A stretch of DNA of 46,387 nt from Gemmatimonadota bacterium (GCA_022822445.1 JAJEBR010000059.1:1-46387); one strand, 5' to 3'; positions 28,733-38,208 are shown, numbered from the stretch's first letter. Notes: generated by a model from the letters alone, not told the origin. Program-made: numbers and translations.

Positions 28733-30118
28733 TCAACCTCCAGGGGACGGGGTGCTGACCGGGGCCGCCGCCCGCTCCGCGAGTCCGGACGCCGCGCTGC
28801 CGCCCATCGCCCTGGCGAAATCGCTCCCCGCCGGCGATTGGAACGGGCGCAGACCGAACTCGGGAAGTACCGCGATGAGGTGGTCGAAGATGTCCGCCTG
28901 GAACCCCTCGTAGTTGGCCCACGCGGTGTCGTTCGAGAAGCAGTACACCTCGATCGGCACGCCCTGCGGACCCGGCGCCAGCTGGCGGGTGAGCAGCGTC
29001 ATCTCCTTGTGGGTCTTGGGATGGGCCTCGAGGTACTTCTGCACGTAGACGCGGAAGGTGCCGAGGTTGGTGAGGCGCCGGATCTCGGGGATGACGCCGG
29101 GGTTTCCGGACGCCTTGGCTGCATTGTATTGGTCGATCCGGTCGCGGATGTCGTGCATGTAGCCGTGCAACAGTTCCCGCCGCGACAGCTCCTCGATCTG
29201 CGGCTCGTCCAGGAACCGGACGGTGTTCATGTCGATCCTGAGCGAGCGCTTGATCCGCCGTCCCCCCGACTCCGACATCCCGCGCCAGTTCCTGAACGCC
29301 TCGCTGATGAACTTGTGCGTCGGGATCGTCGAGATCGACTTGTCCCAGTTCTGGACCTTGATCGTGTGCAGGGCGATGTCGATGACTTCGCCGTCCGAAC
29401 CCGCCTGGGGCACGCTGACCCAGTCCCCGATCCGCACCATGTCGTTGGACGCGATCTGCACGCTCGCCACCAGCGAGAGGATGGTGTCGCGGAAGACCAG
29501 CATGAGGACCGCGGCCACCGCTCCCAGCCCGGAGAGGAAGAATACGGGAGAGAGGCCCGCCAGGATCGAGATGACGACAACGCCCGCGGCCAGATGCGCG
29601 ACCAGGGCGACCACCTGCAGGTAGCCCTTGATCGGCCGTGATTTCGAGAGCGGGCTGGCCTCGTTGTAGATGTCGTTGACCGCGTCCAGGAAGGCGGCGA
29701 AGGCCCTCACCACCGCGACGGCGATCCAGGCGGCGGCCAGGCGGCGCAGGATGGTCCAGACGAGGATGAGCGAAGCCGGAACCGGGTCCGTGGCGGGGTC
29801 GGCCGCATCCGCTCCGGCGACGCCCAGCGCAGGGTCGGCCACGTCCGCGGCGGAGAGGCCCAGCGCGGGACCGATGCCGAGAAAGACCACCAGCGCCGGG
29901 ACCACCTGCGCGAGGCGATGGATGACCTTGCGCTCGACGATGTGGTCGTCCCAGGTGGAGCGCGTGCGGGCGGTGACCCGCGCGAGCACGCGGTGAAGGA
30001 AGCGCGAGGCGACCCGGTCCGCGATCCAGGCGAACGCCGCGAGGATCGCCAGCCACATCGCGATCTGCGGCCAGTTGTCGGGAAGTTCGGGGATGATTTC
30101 GGAAAGCTGGAAGTTCAT
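28733..30118 (-). CDS. MscS-family mechanosensitive channel (YbdG-like)
   Basis: 461 residues. Four hydrophobic segments come first (WLAILAAFAWIAD; ALVVFLGIGPALGLS; LAAAWIAVAVVRAFAAF; LVAHLAAGVVVISILAGL), then the pore helix region FFLSGLGAVAAVLMLVFRDTILSLVASVQIA and the beta domain NDMVRIGDWVSVPQAGSDGEVIDIALHTIKVQNWDKSISTIPTHKF, which is the MscS signature. The longer C-terminal cytoplasmic domain (RFLDEPQIEEL...VPIEVYCFSNDTAWANYEGFQADIFDHL) matches the YbdG/miniconductance branch. The channel releases solutes on osmotic downshift from the inner membrane. An Ala/Asp/Pro-rich loop of about 25 residues follows helix 2. Its start is 7 nt past the stop of the beta-lactamase-fold gene, so they may be one operon. 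Confidence 0.9.
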   Translation of the reverse strand: MNFQLSEIIPELPDNWPQIAMWLAILAAFAWIADRVASRFLHRVLARVTARTRSTWDDHIVERKVIHRLAQVVPALVVFLGIGPALGLSAADVADPALGVAGADAADPATDPVPASLILVWTILRRLAAAWIAVAVVRAFAAFLDAVNDIYNEASPLSKSRPIKGYLQVVALVAHLAAGVVVISILAGLSPVFFLSGLGAVAAVLMLVFRDTILSLVASVQIASNDMVRIGDWVSVPQAGSDGEVIDIALHTIKVQNWDKSISTIPTHKFISEAFRNWRGMSESGGRRIKRSLRIDMNTVRFLDEPQIEELSRRELLHGYMHDIRDRIDQYNAAKASGNPGVIPEIRRLTNLGTFRVYVQKYLEAHPKTHKEMTLLTRQLAPGPQGVPIEVYCFSNDTAWANYEGFQADIFDHLIAVLPEFGLRPFQSPAGSDFARAMGGSAASGLAERAAAPVSTPSPGG

Positions 30119-30125
30119 CTCAAGT

Positions 30126-31289
30126 TTACCTCGACTGTCCCAGCTCTTCCGCCATCAGGTCGAGGGCGAGGCGGGTGAGCCGGACCAGGTGGGGGTGGGA
30201 ACGGTTGCCGTTCGTCAGGAATACCACACCGAAACCGCGTGCACGGTTCCCTGAAGCGAACGCCGTGTAGCCCGGCACGCTGCCGGAATGCGCGAAGAAG
30301 CGCTCGCCGCCGCGCTCCGAAACCCACCAGGTGAGTCCGTAGCCCGGGTTCTCGTAGCCCCATCCTCCCCCCATCGGGGTGCCCGCGAACTCTTCGAACT
30401 GCAGGGTGTGCATTTCGTCCAGGGTGGCCGCTTCGAGAATGCGCTCGCCCCCCCAGCGCCCGTCGCCGAGGTTGAACCGCACCCAGTTGGCCTGGTCGTG
30501 GACGGTGCCGTACACGATCCCGGCCGGCCAGACGTTCGCCTTCAGGCGGGCCGTGGGCTGGTTCCGTCCCGATTCCGGGTCCGGCACGTAGGGCACGGCG
30601 AGCCGCTCGGCCATCTCTGGCGGCGGCTCGAAGGCGGTCGAGGTCATCCCCAGCGGGTCCCAGATGTTCTCCTGTACGTACTCCCTGTACGGGATGCCGG
30701 AGAACCGCTCGACCAGGTGGCCGACCAGCGAATACGCCATGTTCGAGTAGACGACGCGCTGGAGGGGCGGCGTGTCCACGCGCAGCGAGTCGGCGAGGTA
30801 GTCCGCCAGGGCCAGGGGAGCCGTCGTGCCCCACACCGGGTGCGGGCCGAAGTCGACCGGCATCCCCGAGGTGTGGGTGAGGAGGTGGCGGAAGGTGACG
30901 GGCCGCTCGATGTCCTCGTGCCGGATGAACAGGCCGTCCAGGTAGTCGCTGACCGGGTCGTCGAGGGCAAACCGGCCCCGGTCCATCTGCTGCAGCAGGG
31001 CGACGGTGGACTGCGCCTTGAAGGTGGAGCCGATGAGGTAGACGGTGTTTGTCGACGCGGGGGTGCGCGCCCAGAGGTTCGACTGGCCGTAGGCGGCGCT
31101 CCAGAGCTCGCCCTGGCGGTCCGTGAAGGCGACCGTCAGCGAAGGGATGTTCCCCTCCAGCATGGCGCGGCGGACCTCGGGTTCGAAGCGCGCGGCGACC
31201 CGCGCGATGGCGGGCTCCTGGGGATGTGCGGGCTGGGGGCAGAGGGCGAAGAGGGCCAGGAGGGGGATGAGCCATCGCCGTGGTGTCAT
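30126..31289 (-). CDS. Serine beta-lactamase-fold (class C/esterase) exported protein
   Basis: 387 residues from ATG at 31289 (MTPRRWLIPLLALFALCPQPAHPQ is a signal peptide); longer starts would bury it. The active-site motifs of the DD-peptidase/class C/EstB group are present: SxxK as STFK (IGSTFKAQ), YxN as YSNMAYSLVGHLVE and a late HSG (FAHSGSVPGYTAF). FRHLLTHTSGMP and IWDPLGMTSTAF are typical of the 'serine hydrolase' subfamily. It may act on cell-wall peptides, esters or beta-lactams; sequence cannot decide, and such proteins are often not resistance enzymes. It shares a leader region of 180 bases with divergent apaG. Confidence 0.88.
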   Translation of the reverse strand: MTPRRWLIPLLALFALCPQPAHPQEPAIARVAARFEPEVRRAMLEGNIPSLTVAFTDRQGELWSAAYGQSNLWARTPASTNTVYLIGSTFKAQSTVALLQQMDRGRFALDDPVSDYLDGLFIRHEDIERPVTFRHLLTHTSGMPVDFGPHPVWGTTAPLALADYLADSLRVDTPPLQRVVYSNMAYSLVGHLVERFSGIPYREYVQENIWDPLGMTSTAFEPPPEMAERLAVPYVPDPESGRNQPTARLKANVWPAGIVYGTVHDQANWVRFNLGDGRWGGERILEAATLDEMHTLQFEEFAGTPMGGGWGYENPGYGLTWWVSERGGERFFAHSGSVPGYTAFASGNRARGFGVVFLTNGNRSHPHLVRLTRLALDLMAEELGQSR

Positions 31290-31420
31290 GAGAACCTTAC
31301 ACAATGTCGTGTTTTCCTTACTTCCGGGCATCGGTGTAGCCTCGGACCGACCCGGGACTCGTTCGCGGGCGCGGGCAACTGTGGCGGGGGTCCCCATACG
31401 CACGATCGGCCAGGGGGCGC

Positions 31421-31426
31421 TACAAT
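31421..31426 (+). promoter_or_regulatory. Putative -10 box for apaG
   Basis: TACAAT stands about 45 bases before the apaG start in otherwise GC-rich DNA. No clear -35 is seen at 16-18 bases upstream. Confidence 0.3.
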
Positions 31427-31470
31427 GTTAAGGGATCGCCAGAGCACGTCTACCCGGGAAGGACGGCCCG

Positions 31471-31884
31471 ATGCTCAACGGGGACAATCAGCGCCCGCCC
31501 ATTCTCGAGGGCGAGATGCGCATCACCGCCGAGCCGGTGTACGCCAGGGGCCATTCCCAGCCCCCGCTGCGCTACGTCTTCGTGTACTTCATCCGCATCG
31601 AGAACATCGGCGACGATGCGGCGCAGCTCTTCTGGCGCCACTGGAAGATCCACGATTCGGTTGCCGGCGATCAGGAGGTGGAGGGGGAAGGGGTGGTGGG
31701 AGAGTCACCGGTGTTGGGGCCCGGCGACGTCCACGAGTACCAGAGCTTCTGCGCGCTGGCGGGCCGCAGTGGCCACATGGAGGGCTTCTACCATTTCAGG
31801 CGCGCGGACGGATTCGTCTTCCGGGTCCCGATCCCCCGTTTCGAACTGCGGGTGCCGCGTTCCGGGTCGCACGCCCAGGCCTGA
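31471..31884 (+). CDS. apaG: ApaG domain protein
   Basis: 137 residues; GGGAAGG lies 8 nt before the ATG. The protein is a single fibronectin-like ApaG domain: ITAEPVYARGHSQPPLRYVFVYFIRIENIG, then AQLFWRHWKIHDS, GEGVVGESPVLGPGDVHEYQSFC and MEGFYHFRRADGFVFRVPIPRFEL. It is linked to diadenosine-tetraphosphate and Co/Mg phenotypes in enteric bacteria, but its biochemical role is unsettled. It stands alone here rather than next to rsmA and apaH. A hairpin at 31900-31933 probably ends the transcript. Confidence 0.93.
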   Translation: MLNGDNQRPPILEGEMRITAEPVYARGHSQPPLRYVFVYFIRIENIGDDAAQLFWRHWKIHDSVAGDQEVEGEGVVGESPVLGPGDVHEYQSFCALAGRSGHMEGFYHFRRADGFVFRVPIPRFELRVPRSGSHAQA

Positions 31885-31899
31885 AGCACCGCGGTCCCG

Positions 31900-31933
31900 C
31901 TCCCGGCGGCGCAGCAGACTGCTCGCCCGGGAG
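31900..31933. terminator. Hairpin between convergent apaG and lipoprotein genes
   Basis: CTCCCGG pairs with CCGGGAG, and inside them GCG with CGC and AGCAG with CTGCT, leaving a very tight loop: about 15 pairs with small bulges. No T run follows on either strand. Its place between two gene 3' ends fits a bidirectional transcription end. Confidence 0.4.
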
Positions 31934-32007
31934 TCCGCCCTGGCCGCTCCAGCCGGGCGCCCGCTCGCGGTCAACGGCGACGCGCGCGGCCAACGCGGTA
32001 CGACCCG

Positions 32008-32538
32008 CTACTGAATCCGCCGGTAGACGGCGTGGCTCACCCGTTCCGTGCCGTCCTGCATCATCCGCCGGTACTCGTTGTTGATCGTGTTGCCGTCCTC
32101 GGAGAGCACGTTGACGATGGTCTGGTAGACGTCGCCGTTGCGGGCGTTGTGGATGTGGTTCGTCCACTCGTCGATGACCTCCACGGCGGTCGTGGCGTTT
32201 TGCTGCCCTTCCACCTCGCGGAAGACGCCGTCGAACATCGTCGCATAGCCCCACTCCGAGGTCTCGCCCTCCGAATTGGTCTGCGCGACGGTGACCATCA
32301 TGCCCCCATCCCCCCAGGGTTCGTAGGTCATGACGTTGCGGGTCGGGGGCTCGGCGTCGGATTCCAGCTCCCAGACGCCGAAGCGCGGATTCGAGGCGGC
32401 CTCTTCCAGCGTCTCGGCGGGCATGACGTCTTCGGCCTGCTCGCCGCCGTCGCCGCCGTCGCCGCCAGGGGCACAGGCGAACAGCGCAACCGCCGCCGCA
32501 AGCGCCAGCCAACCCGGGAAAGACTTCCGGTCGCCCAT
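32008..32538 (-). CDS. Putative lipoprotein of unknown function
   Basis: 176 residues from ATG at 32538 with AAAAGGAG before it. The signal ends in a good lipobox (LALAAAVALFAC), followed by a Gly/Asp linker (APGGDGGDGG). The mature domain has a pattern often seen in small exported proteins of this kind of bacterium: FGVWELESDAEPPTRNVMTYEPWGDGGMMVTV, then EWGYATMFDG and a closing AVYRRIQ. This suggests a small lipocalin- or beta-sandwich-like domain. No catalytic motif is visible. It is transcribed away from the A/B array, whose first gene starts 170 bases away, so the two share a promoter region. Confidence 0.75.
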   Translation of the reverse strand: MGDRKSFPGWLALAAAVALFACAPGGDGGDGGEQAEDVMPAETLEEAASNPRFGVWELESDAEPPTRNVMTYEPWGDGGMMVTVAQTNSEGETSEWGYATMFDGVFREVEGQQNATTAVEVIDEWTNHIHNARNGDVYQTIVNVLSEDGNTINNEYRRMMQDGTERVSHAVYRRIQ

Positions 32539-32709
32539 TTTCAACTCCTTTTCGCGGGGATCGCGGCCGTTGGGACGAAGGCTCACGGCCGACCGTACGA
32601 AGTGCAGGCCGCAAAGGTAGGCCGCAGCACCGACTTGCGAAACCGCAGGCGGGCGGATTCCGTATCTTTGGAAACGCCTCCCCACTCTCCCGCTGCCCGC
32701 GTGACCCAC

Positions 32710-34218
32710 ATGCAACCGACCCCTTGTGGCATTCTCCGCCACGGCGCCCCCTGCCTGCTGCTCGCGCTGCTCGCACCTCTGTCCACGGCTCACGCCCAGC
32801 CCACGGAACGGATCTGGGGTACGGTGCACACCGCGGACGGTGCGCGCCACGAGGGATTCCTGCGCTTCGGCGGGCGGGGGTCGGGCCAGGGGCACGCCGC
32901 CAACTGGACCGATCTCCTGCTGGGCCGGGAGAACATCCGGGAAGAGCCGTTTCGCGTGTGGATCGACTCCGCCCGGGGCGGAGGCCCCTTCCTGCGCACC
33001 GTCGAGCTGAAGGGCTACCGGATTTCCTGGAACGAACTGAGCGGCGACGCCGTCAGGTACGTCCGGTTCGCGGTCCCGTTCGGATCGGTCCAGGAGATCA
33101 TCGTGCGCGGCGAAGTGGCCGGACTGGAACCGCGGCCACTCTCTGTCGGAGCACGGGTCGAAGCCGTGCTCAGGCCGCTTAACGAGGGCGCGGGCGATGG
33201 CACCGGGGAGCGGGAGAGGCGATGGCTGATGGGCGAGAGCGCCCTGTTCTGGGTGGGACGCACCATCGAAGTGGAGGATGGCCGGGGCGGTCGCGAACAG
33301 CTCGGCGGGCCGCACATCTCGCGAATCGAGTTCTCCCCGGCCCCACCAGGCCCCACCACCTCGTCGCAGCGGCTCTACGGAACCATCGAAGACGCCTCCG
33401 GCCGACAGTTCACGGGACCGGTCAGCTGGCGTGACTGGAAGCTGTCTCCTTCGGACCTGCTGGACGGCTGGACCGACCGGTCCTCGCCTCCCGGCAGGAT
33501 CGCCTTCGGCTCCATACGCTCCGTGGAGCGGTTGCCCGACGACACCGATGACGAATCCGAACCGGGGATCCGCGTGACGATTGTCGACGGGGAAGTGGTG
33601 GACCTTCCCGACCGGACGGGGGTGGAGACCTTCTCGATCGTGGTGCTGGACCACGGCCTTGGCCGGGTGACGGTCAGTTCACGCAACTTCAGGTCGCTGC
33701 GCTTCCACGACCCCGTGGGGGGTCCCGGTGGAGGTCCAGCAGGTTCGGCGGCTCCGGACGAGACAGGGTACGACGCCTTCGGCAACGGTGCGCACCTGCG
33801 GGGCACGGTGGTGACGCGCGGCGGTGCCGAGTACGAAGGCAGGATCCGCTGGGGCACGCCGAAGAACACAACGTGGGACCACCTGCGGGGGAACTCCGAC
33901 GGGGTGGGGATGTATGTGCGCTTCGCCAGGATCCGCCGGGTCGAACTGCTGGAGTTCCCGTACGGCGAGCCGGTACGCACGGGCGGGACCGAGTTCGAGC
34001 AGGGGCGCGTACGGGTCACCCTGTTGGACGGGCGCTCCTACGAGATGACGGGGATCGACGATCTCGGCGAAAAAAACGTGGGCATTCTCGTGCTGCCGAC
34101 CGGCCAGGGGGATGATTCGCGCTGGCGGCGGGTGGGCTGGGAGGATCTCCGCGAGGTCAGGTTCGACCATCCGGCCACAAGCGGCGTCCGGCCGCCAGAC
34201 CAGGAGGGGTGGCAGTGA
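32710..34218 (+). CDS. A1: exported protein with three internal repeats, partner of barrel B1
   Basis: 502 residues from ATG at 32710 (an in-frame GTG at 32701 is possible; neither has a clear ribosome site). Residues 1-29 are a signal peptide ending TAHA-Q. Three related motifs follow: RIWGTVHTADGARHEGFLRF (35-53), LYGTIEDASGRQFTGPVSW (222-240) and LRGTVVTRGGAEYEGRIRW (363-381). The general pattern is G-T-V, a turn, G-x-V/I-x-W, then a W-x-D-x-L-x-G segment (NWTDLLLG, SPSDLLDGW, TWDHLRG). Between copies are strand-rich pieces ending in VTLLDG-type strands. I do not recognise the domain; a small beta barrel or carbohydrate-binding-like fold is possible. Its stop overlaps the B1 start by one base (TGATG), so translation is coupled. 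A close paralogue lies at 36595-38208. Confidence 0.8.
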   Translation: MQPTPCGILRHGAPCLLLALLAPLSTAHAQPTERIWGTVHTADGARHEGFLRFGGRGSGQGHAANWTDLLLGRENIREEPFRVWIDSARGGGPFLRTVELKGYRISWNELSGDAVRYVRFAVPFGSVQEIIVRGEVAGLEPRPLSVGARVEAVLRPLNEGAGDGTGERERRWLMGESALFWVGRTIEVEDGRGGREQLGGPHISRIEFSPAPPGPTTSSQRLYGTIEDASGRQFTGPVSWRDWKLSPSDLLDGWTDRSSPPGRIAFGSIRSVERLPDDTDDESEPGIRVTIVDGEVVDLPDRTGVETFSIVVLDHGLGRVTVSSRNFRSLRFHDPVGGPGGGPAGSAAPDETGYDAFGNGAHLRGTVVTRGGAEYEGRIRWGTPKNTTWDHLRGNSDGVGMYVRFARIRRVELLEFPYGEPVRTGGTEFEQGRVRVTLLDGRSYEMTGIDDLGEKNVGILVLPTGQGDDSRWRRVGWEDLREVRFDHPATSGVRPPDQEGWQ

Positions 34219-36590
34219 TGGTGAAGAAACGAAGCCTCGAATCCGTATACCATATGAACCGCGTGCCTGTCATGAGGCCTCTGGCCCTGATCGCGATCGC
34301 ATCGGCCACGCTTCTCGCCCCTGTCCCTGCGACCGCCACCGCCCAGCCCCCTCCCGGCCAGGACCGCTTCGCGCCGGATGCCTTCCTCGATCCCGCGGCG
34401 CGCAACCTCTACACGATCGCCTACGACCAGTGGGACGCGGCCGGCGCGAATGTGCTGCGCTACACCGCCCGGATCGAGCAGCGCATCGCGGCGGGTCTTC
34501 GCACCCCGCTCCGGGACCGGATCTTCTACCATAGCGAGAGTGCGGTGCGCTCCTTCTGGCAGAGGGATCGCCGGTCGGTCATCCAGGTCCTGGGCTCGCG
34601 CTCCGAGTACCCCGGGCGGAACATCGCCATCCGCGAGGCCGAGGAATCCGGGATCCTCTACTGGCTGCAGGAATTCCCCTTTGAAGAGCCGTTTGCGCCC
34701 GGCAGCGACCAGCTCTTCATCGGCGCCGACCGCGATGCAGCACCCTTTCAGCCCAGCGAAGACGAATTCTGGCTCGCCCACCCGCTCGGCCAGAGCGCCG
34801 ACACCCTCTACCGGTTCCAGAGCGGCGACACCACCACGGTGACCCTGCAGGACGGGCGGCAACTCGTCACGGTTCGGCTCGATGTGCTCCCGCGCGAGAT
34901 CGATCCCCGCCGGATCAGCGGGTCCCTCTGGATCGAGCCGGGCAGCGGTGCGCTCGTCCGCGGCCTCTACCGCCTGAGCCGGCCCGTCAACCTGCTTCGC
35001 GACATCCCCGAGGCACGGGAGGACGGCGTGGACGACAACCCCCTCATGCCCGGCTTCCTGAAGCCCATCACCTTCGAGATGAGGCTCATCGTCGTGGACT
35101 ACTCCCTTTGGGACTTCAAGGCGTGGCTGCCCCGGGCGATGCACCTCGAGGGCGAGATGGCCATGGGGATCTTCAAGGTGCCGGTCCGCACCGACGCCAA
35201 GTACACGATCGAATCGGTGACGCTCCAGGACGAAGCCGGAACCGAGGTCCCGGAGGAGGTGCTGTTTGGAGAGCCCCTCACGGAGGTCAATTTCGACACG
35301 CGGGCCGAGGCGATGGCCTTCATCGCGCAGCTCCTTTCGGAGGACGCCGGGACGAGCTACGCGCCGATCTCGCCCGACAGCGTCGGGGGGCGCCGCAGCC
35401 GCTGGATCGCGCCCGGGGACCACAGCATCATCGAGAACAGTCCCGATCTGCCTCCACCGATCTGGGAGTACGAGCCGGGGCTCCCCTCCGACGAGGAACT
35501 CGAGAGGTACGTCAGTCACCTGGCCAGTCTTCCGGTTCCTCCGCTGCTGGAGAGCGGATGGAACTTCGACTGGGGCTGGAGCGGACGGGACATGCTGCGG
35601 TACAACCGGGTCGAGGCGCTCGCCGTTGGAGGGGGGCTGGAGCGGTCGCTTCACGGGTCGTACAGGCTGACCGCTTCCGGGTACTTCGGGGTCGCGGACC
35701 TGAGGCCCAAGGCGCGGCTCGACCTCGAGCGCTCGACCGTCCTTCGCCGCCTGAAGCTCGGCGCCTACCACGAGCTTCGCCCCACCGAATTCGAAAGCGG
35801 ATACCTCGGCCTCGGCAATTCGCTCGACGCCTTCTTCTTCGGGCGGGACAACGGCGAGTACTACTACGCCACCGGGGCCGACCTGACCTGGCGTCCACCC
35901 GCGATCGCGATCCAGTCCTTCCAGGCCCGGCTGTACGCCGAGCGCCAGTCGCCCGCGGAGACCAGCACCAACTTCGCGCTCTTCCGCGCCTTCAACAGGA
36001 AGTGGGACTTCCGCCCCAACGTGGCGGCCGACGAGGTGGACGAGGCAGGGGCCGAACTGCGGTTGTCGCCGTGGTGGGGGAACGATCCCGTGGGCGCGCG
36101 GTTCGGACTCGAGCTCTTCGGGCGCGGGGCCGTGTGGCGGGTGGCGGGCGCCGAGGGCGGCGAACCGTACAGCCAGGCCAGCGCCACCGTCCGGGCCGTC
36201 GTCCCGCTGGCGGGAAGCGGATGGCAGCAACGGCGGATCGGAATTGAAGTGGCCGGCGGACACACCTGGGGTCAGGCTCCGATCCAGCGTTCCTGGTTCC
36301 TGGGCGCCGGAGGAACCCTGCGCGGCTACCCCGCCTCGACGCTCTCCGGCCTTTCCTTCCTGAGGGGCCGCGTCGAACTGGCGCGGAACTACGATTTCAT
36401 CGGGGGAAGCCTGTTCGGGGACGCAGGCTGGGCGGGTCGGCCCGGCGAATTCGACGCCGATGGCATCCTTTACGGGGTCGGTGTGGGATTGAGCATCCTC
36501 GACGGCCTCATCCGCTTCGACCTGTCGCAGGGGCTGAAGGGGCCGAAGAAGGACTTCCGAGTCGAACTGTATCTGGATCACATTCTGTAG
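34218..36590 (+). CDS. B1: outer-membrane protein with Omp85-like C-terminal barrel
   Basis: 790 residues from ATG at 34218, chosen for GGAGGGG 8 nt upstream and the TGATG junction; the signal peptide core is LALIAIASATLLAPVPATATAQ. Residues ~40-390 form a conserved periplasmic part (DAFLDPAARNLYTIAYDQW, YTARIEQRIAAGLRT, a TLYRFQSGDTTTV segment and ISGSLWIEPGSGALVRG), similar in style to DUF5686-type proteins. From about residue 455 to the end runs a barrel: paired strands, SWFLGAGGTLRGYPAS with the Omp85 family's RGY motif (LRGY at ~701), LFGDAGWAG and a C-terminus LYLDHIL. No POTRA repeats are seen. It could be a transporter or assembly factor of the outer membrane; family placement is moderate. 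Confidence 0.78.
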   Translation: MVKKRSLESVYHMNRVPVMRPLALIAIASATLLAPVPATATAQPPPGQDRFAPDAFLDPAARNLYTIAYDQWDAAGANVLRYTARIEQRIAAGLRTPLRDRIFYHSESAVRSFWQRDRRSVIQVLGSRSEYPGRNIAIREAEESGILYWLQEFPFEEPFAPGSDQLFIGADRDAAPFQPSEDEFWLAHPLGQSADTLYRFQSGDTTTVTLQDGRQLVTVRLDVLPREIDPRRISGSLWIEPGSGALVRGLYRLSRPVNLLRDIPEAREDGVDDNPLMPGFLKPITFEMRLIVVDYSLWDFKAWLPRAMHLEGEMAMGIFKVPVRTDAKYTIESVTLQDEAGTEVPEEVLFGEPLTEVNFDTRAEAMAFIAQLLSEDAGTSYAPISPDSVGGRRSRWIAPGDHSIIENSPDLPPPIWEYEPGLPSDEELERYVSHLASLPVPPLLESGWNFDWGWSGRDMLRYNRVEALAVGGGLERSLHGSYRLTASGYFGVADLRPKARLDLERSTVLRRLKLGAYHELRPTEFESGYLGLGNSLDAFFFGRDNGEYYYATGADLTWRPPAIAIQSFQARLYAERQSPAETSTNFALFRAFNRKWDFRPNVAADEVDEAGAELRLSPWWGNDPVGARFGLELFGRGAVWRVAGAEGGEPYSQASATVRAVVPLAGSGWQQRRIGIEVAGGHTWGQAPIQRSWFLGAGGTLRGYPASTLSGLSFLRGRVELARNYDFIGGSLFGDAGWAGRPGEFDADGILYGVGVGLSILDGLIRFDLSQGLKGPKKDFRVELYLDHIL

Positions 36591-36594
36591 TTGC

Positions 36595-38208
36595 ATGCTC
36601 CGGATTCATGGTATCCCGCTTGCCTGCCTACTGCTCGCGGGCTCCTCCCTCGGCAACCCGCTGCGGGCCTCGTCTCAGGCGCGCAGCGACGTCCTGCCCG
36701 GAGACGGCGTGCATGCCCCATCCGCGCATCGGATCTGGGGGCGGGTCCATACCAGGGACAGGGAGCAGCATGAAGGGTTCCTGCGCTTTGTTTCCGCGCG
36801 CCATGCGGTGGGCTGGGCGGACATCTTCCGGGCGGAGCAGATGGTCGGGGCCACGCCCTTCCGCACCTGGTTGACCTCTTCGCGCGACGGAACGCCCGCG
36901 GTGCGCACCATCGAACTCAAGGGGTACCGGATCACGTGGAACACGGACAGCGACGATTTCTCCCTGCGCAGCGGCGACTTCCCGGGCCACAGACCGGTCG
37001 CCATCCCCTACGGGTCCCTGAGCGTACTTCATGCGTCCGGCATCAGGGGAAGCACCAACCTCCTCACGCTCCAGCTTCGCAGCGCACCTGCGGGCAACGG
37101 GGAATACCAGCGGCCCGTGGATGTCTGGTCCGGCGGACGGGCATCCCTGTTGCTACGCTACACCGACGCCTGGCGGGGCACGACCATCGAGGTGGAGGGA
37201 TCGGGGGGCATTGTCTCTACCGTCGCCATCCCGGACATGAGGCGGGTCGAGTTCGCTCCGGCACCGAGCAACCGGGAGCCCCGGTCGGCACCGCTGTTCG
37301 GAACGGTGGAGGATCGGTCCGGGCGTTCGTTCACGGGATTCGTGAACTGGGGCGGGGACAAGGTGCTGCTGTCGGACACGCTGGACGGCTGGTTCGAGGG
37401 GCCGTCCCTCCGTCCGATCCCGCTGGGCGAGATTCGGTCCATCGAACGCCTGGCAGGTGGGGCGCCAGGGAACCCGCGGGGACAGGTGCGCGTCACGCTG
37501 GCCACGGGTGAAGGGGTCGAGCTCACCAGGGGCAATGGAGCCGGAGGCAGTCCGGTTGCCCGGGTGATCGTGAACGACCCGGCCCTTGGCACGGTTGCCA
37601 TGGACTGGCAGGACTTTCGTGTTCTCCACGTTGACGGCGGCGCTTCGGGCGCGGCAGGCAGACCGGGCTCCGGCGTGCCCAACGGAATTGCGGGCTACGA
37701 CACCTTCGACGGCGGTACGCCACTGAGGGGAACCGTGGTGACCGACGACGGTGAGGAGGTCCGGGGGCGCATCCGCTGGAGCACGCTGAAGGAATGGTCC
37801 TGGGACCTCCTGCACGGATCTGTGGACGGCACCGAGATCGCCGTGCGCTTCGGCAACATTCGGAGTCTGGAGCAGCTTGCGTTCCCCGACCTGCCTCCGG
37901 ATCAGGACGCGAACCGCGCCAATCTGCCTGGGCGCGTCCGCGTCACCCTCCTGGACGGACGCACCTACGAACTGACGGGAACCGGGGACCTGGGGTCGGG
38001 CAATACGGGCATTCTGGTCCGCCCGGCGGCACCGGAAGAAGAGCTGCCCCCACCGGCAACAGACCCTGACTCGGCGCAGGCGACGGAACCTGATGCGGGC
38101 GACGCGGCGGAGAGCGGTGAGGCCCGTCCCGACTGGCGGCTCATACCCTGGGAAGAGGTGCGGGTCGTGCGGTTCGACCACGCGGGCCGGAGGGCACCGG
38201 GATCATGA
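36595..38208 (+). CDS. A2: paralogue of A1, exported, three internal repeats
   Basis: 537 residues from ATG at 36595, 4 nt after the B1 stop. The signal segment is IPLACLLLAGSSLGNPLRASSQA. The same three motifs as in A1 occur: RIWGRVHTRDREQHEGFLRF, LFGTVEDRSGRSFTGFVNW and LRGTVVTDDGEEVRGRIRW, each followed by a W/D/L segment (VGWADIFR, LLSDTLDGW, WSWDLLHG). Also shared are GYRITWN, RVTLLDGRTYELTG, NTGILV, IPWEEVRVVRFDH and a Pro/Asp/Ala-rich spacer near the C-terminus, longer than in A1. Overall the two are clearly paralogous by eye. ATGA overlap with B2 means coupled translation. Function unknown; the repeated A-B pairing suggests the products work together. Confidence 0.8.
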   Translation: MLRIHGIPLACLLLAGSSLGNPLRASSQARSDVLPGDGVHAPSAHRIWGRVHTRDREQHEGFLRFVSARHAVGWADIFRAEQMVGATPFRTWLTSSRDGTPAVRTIELKGYRITWNTDSDDFSLRSGDFPGHRPVAIPYGSLSVLHASGIRGSTNLLTLQLRSAPAGNGEYQRPVDVWSGGRASLLLRYTDAWRGTTIEVEGSGGIVSTVAIPDMRRVEFAPAPSNREPRSAPLFGTVEDRSGRSFTGFVNWGGDKVLLSDTLDGWFEGPSLRPIPLGEIRSIERLAGGAPGNPRGQVRVTLATGEGVELTRGNGAGGSPVARVIVNDPALGTVAMDWQDFRVLHVDGGASGAAGRPGSGVPNGIAGYDTFDGGTPLRGTVVTDDGEEVRGRIRWSTLKEWSWDLLHGSVDGTEIAVRFGNIRSLEQLAFPDLPPDQDANRANLPGRVRVTLLDGRTYELTGTGDLGSGNTGILVRPAAPEEELPPPATDPDSAQATEPDAGDAAESGEARPDWRLIPWEEVRVVRFDHAGRRAPGS

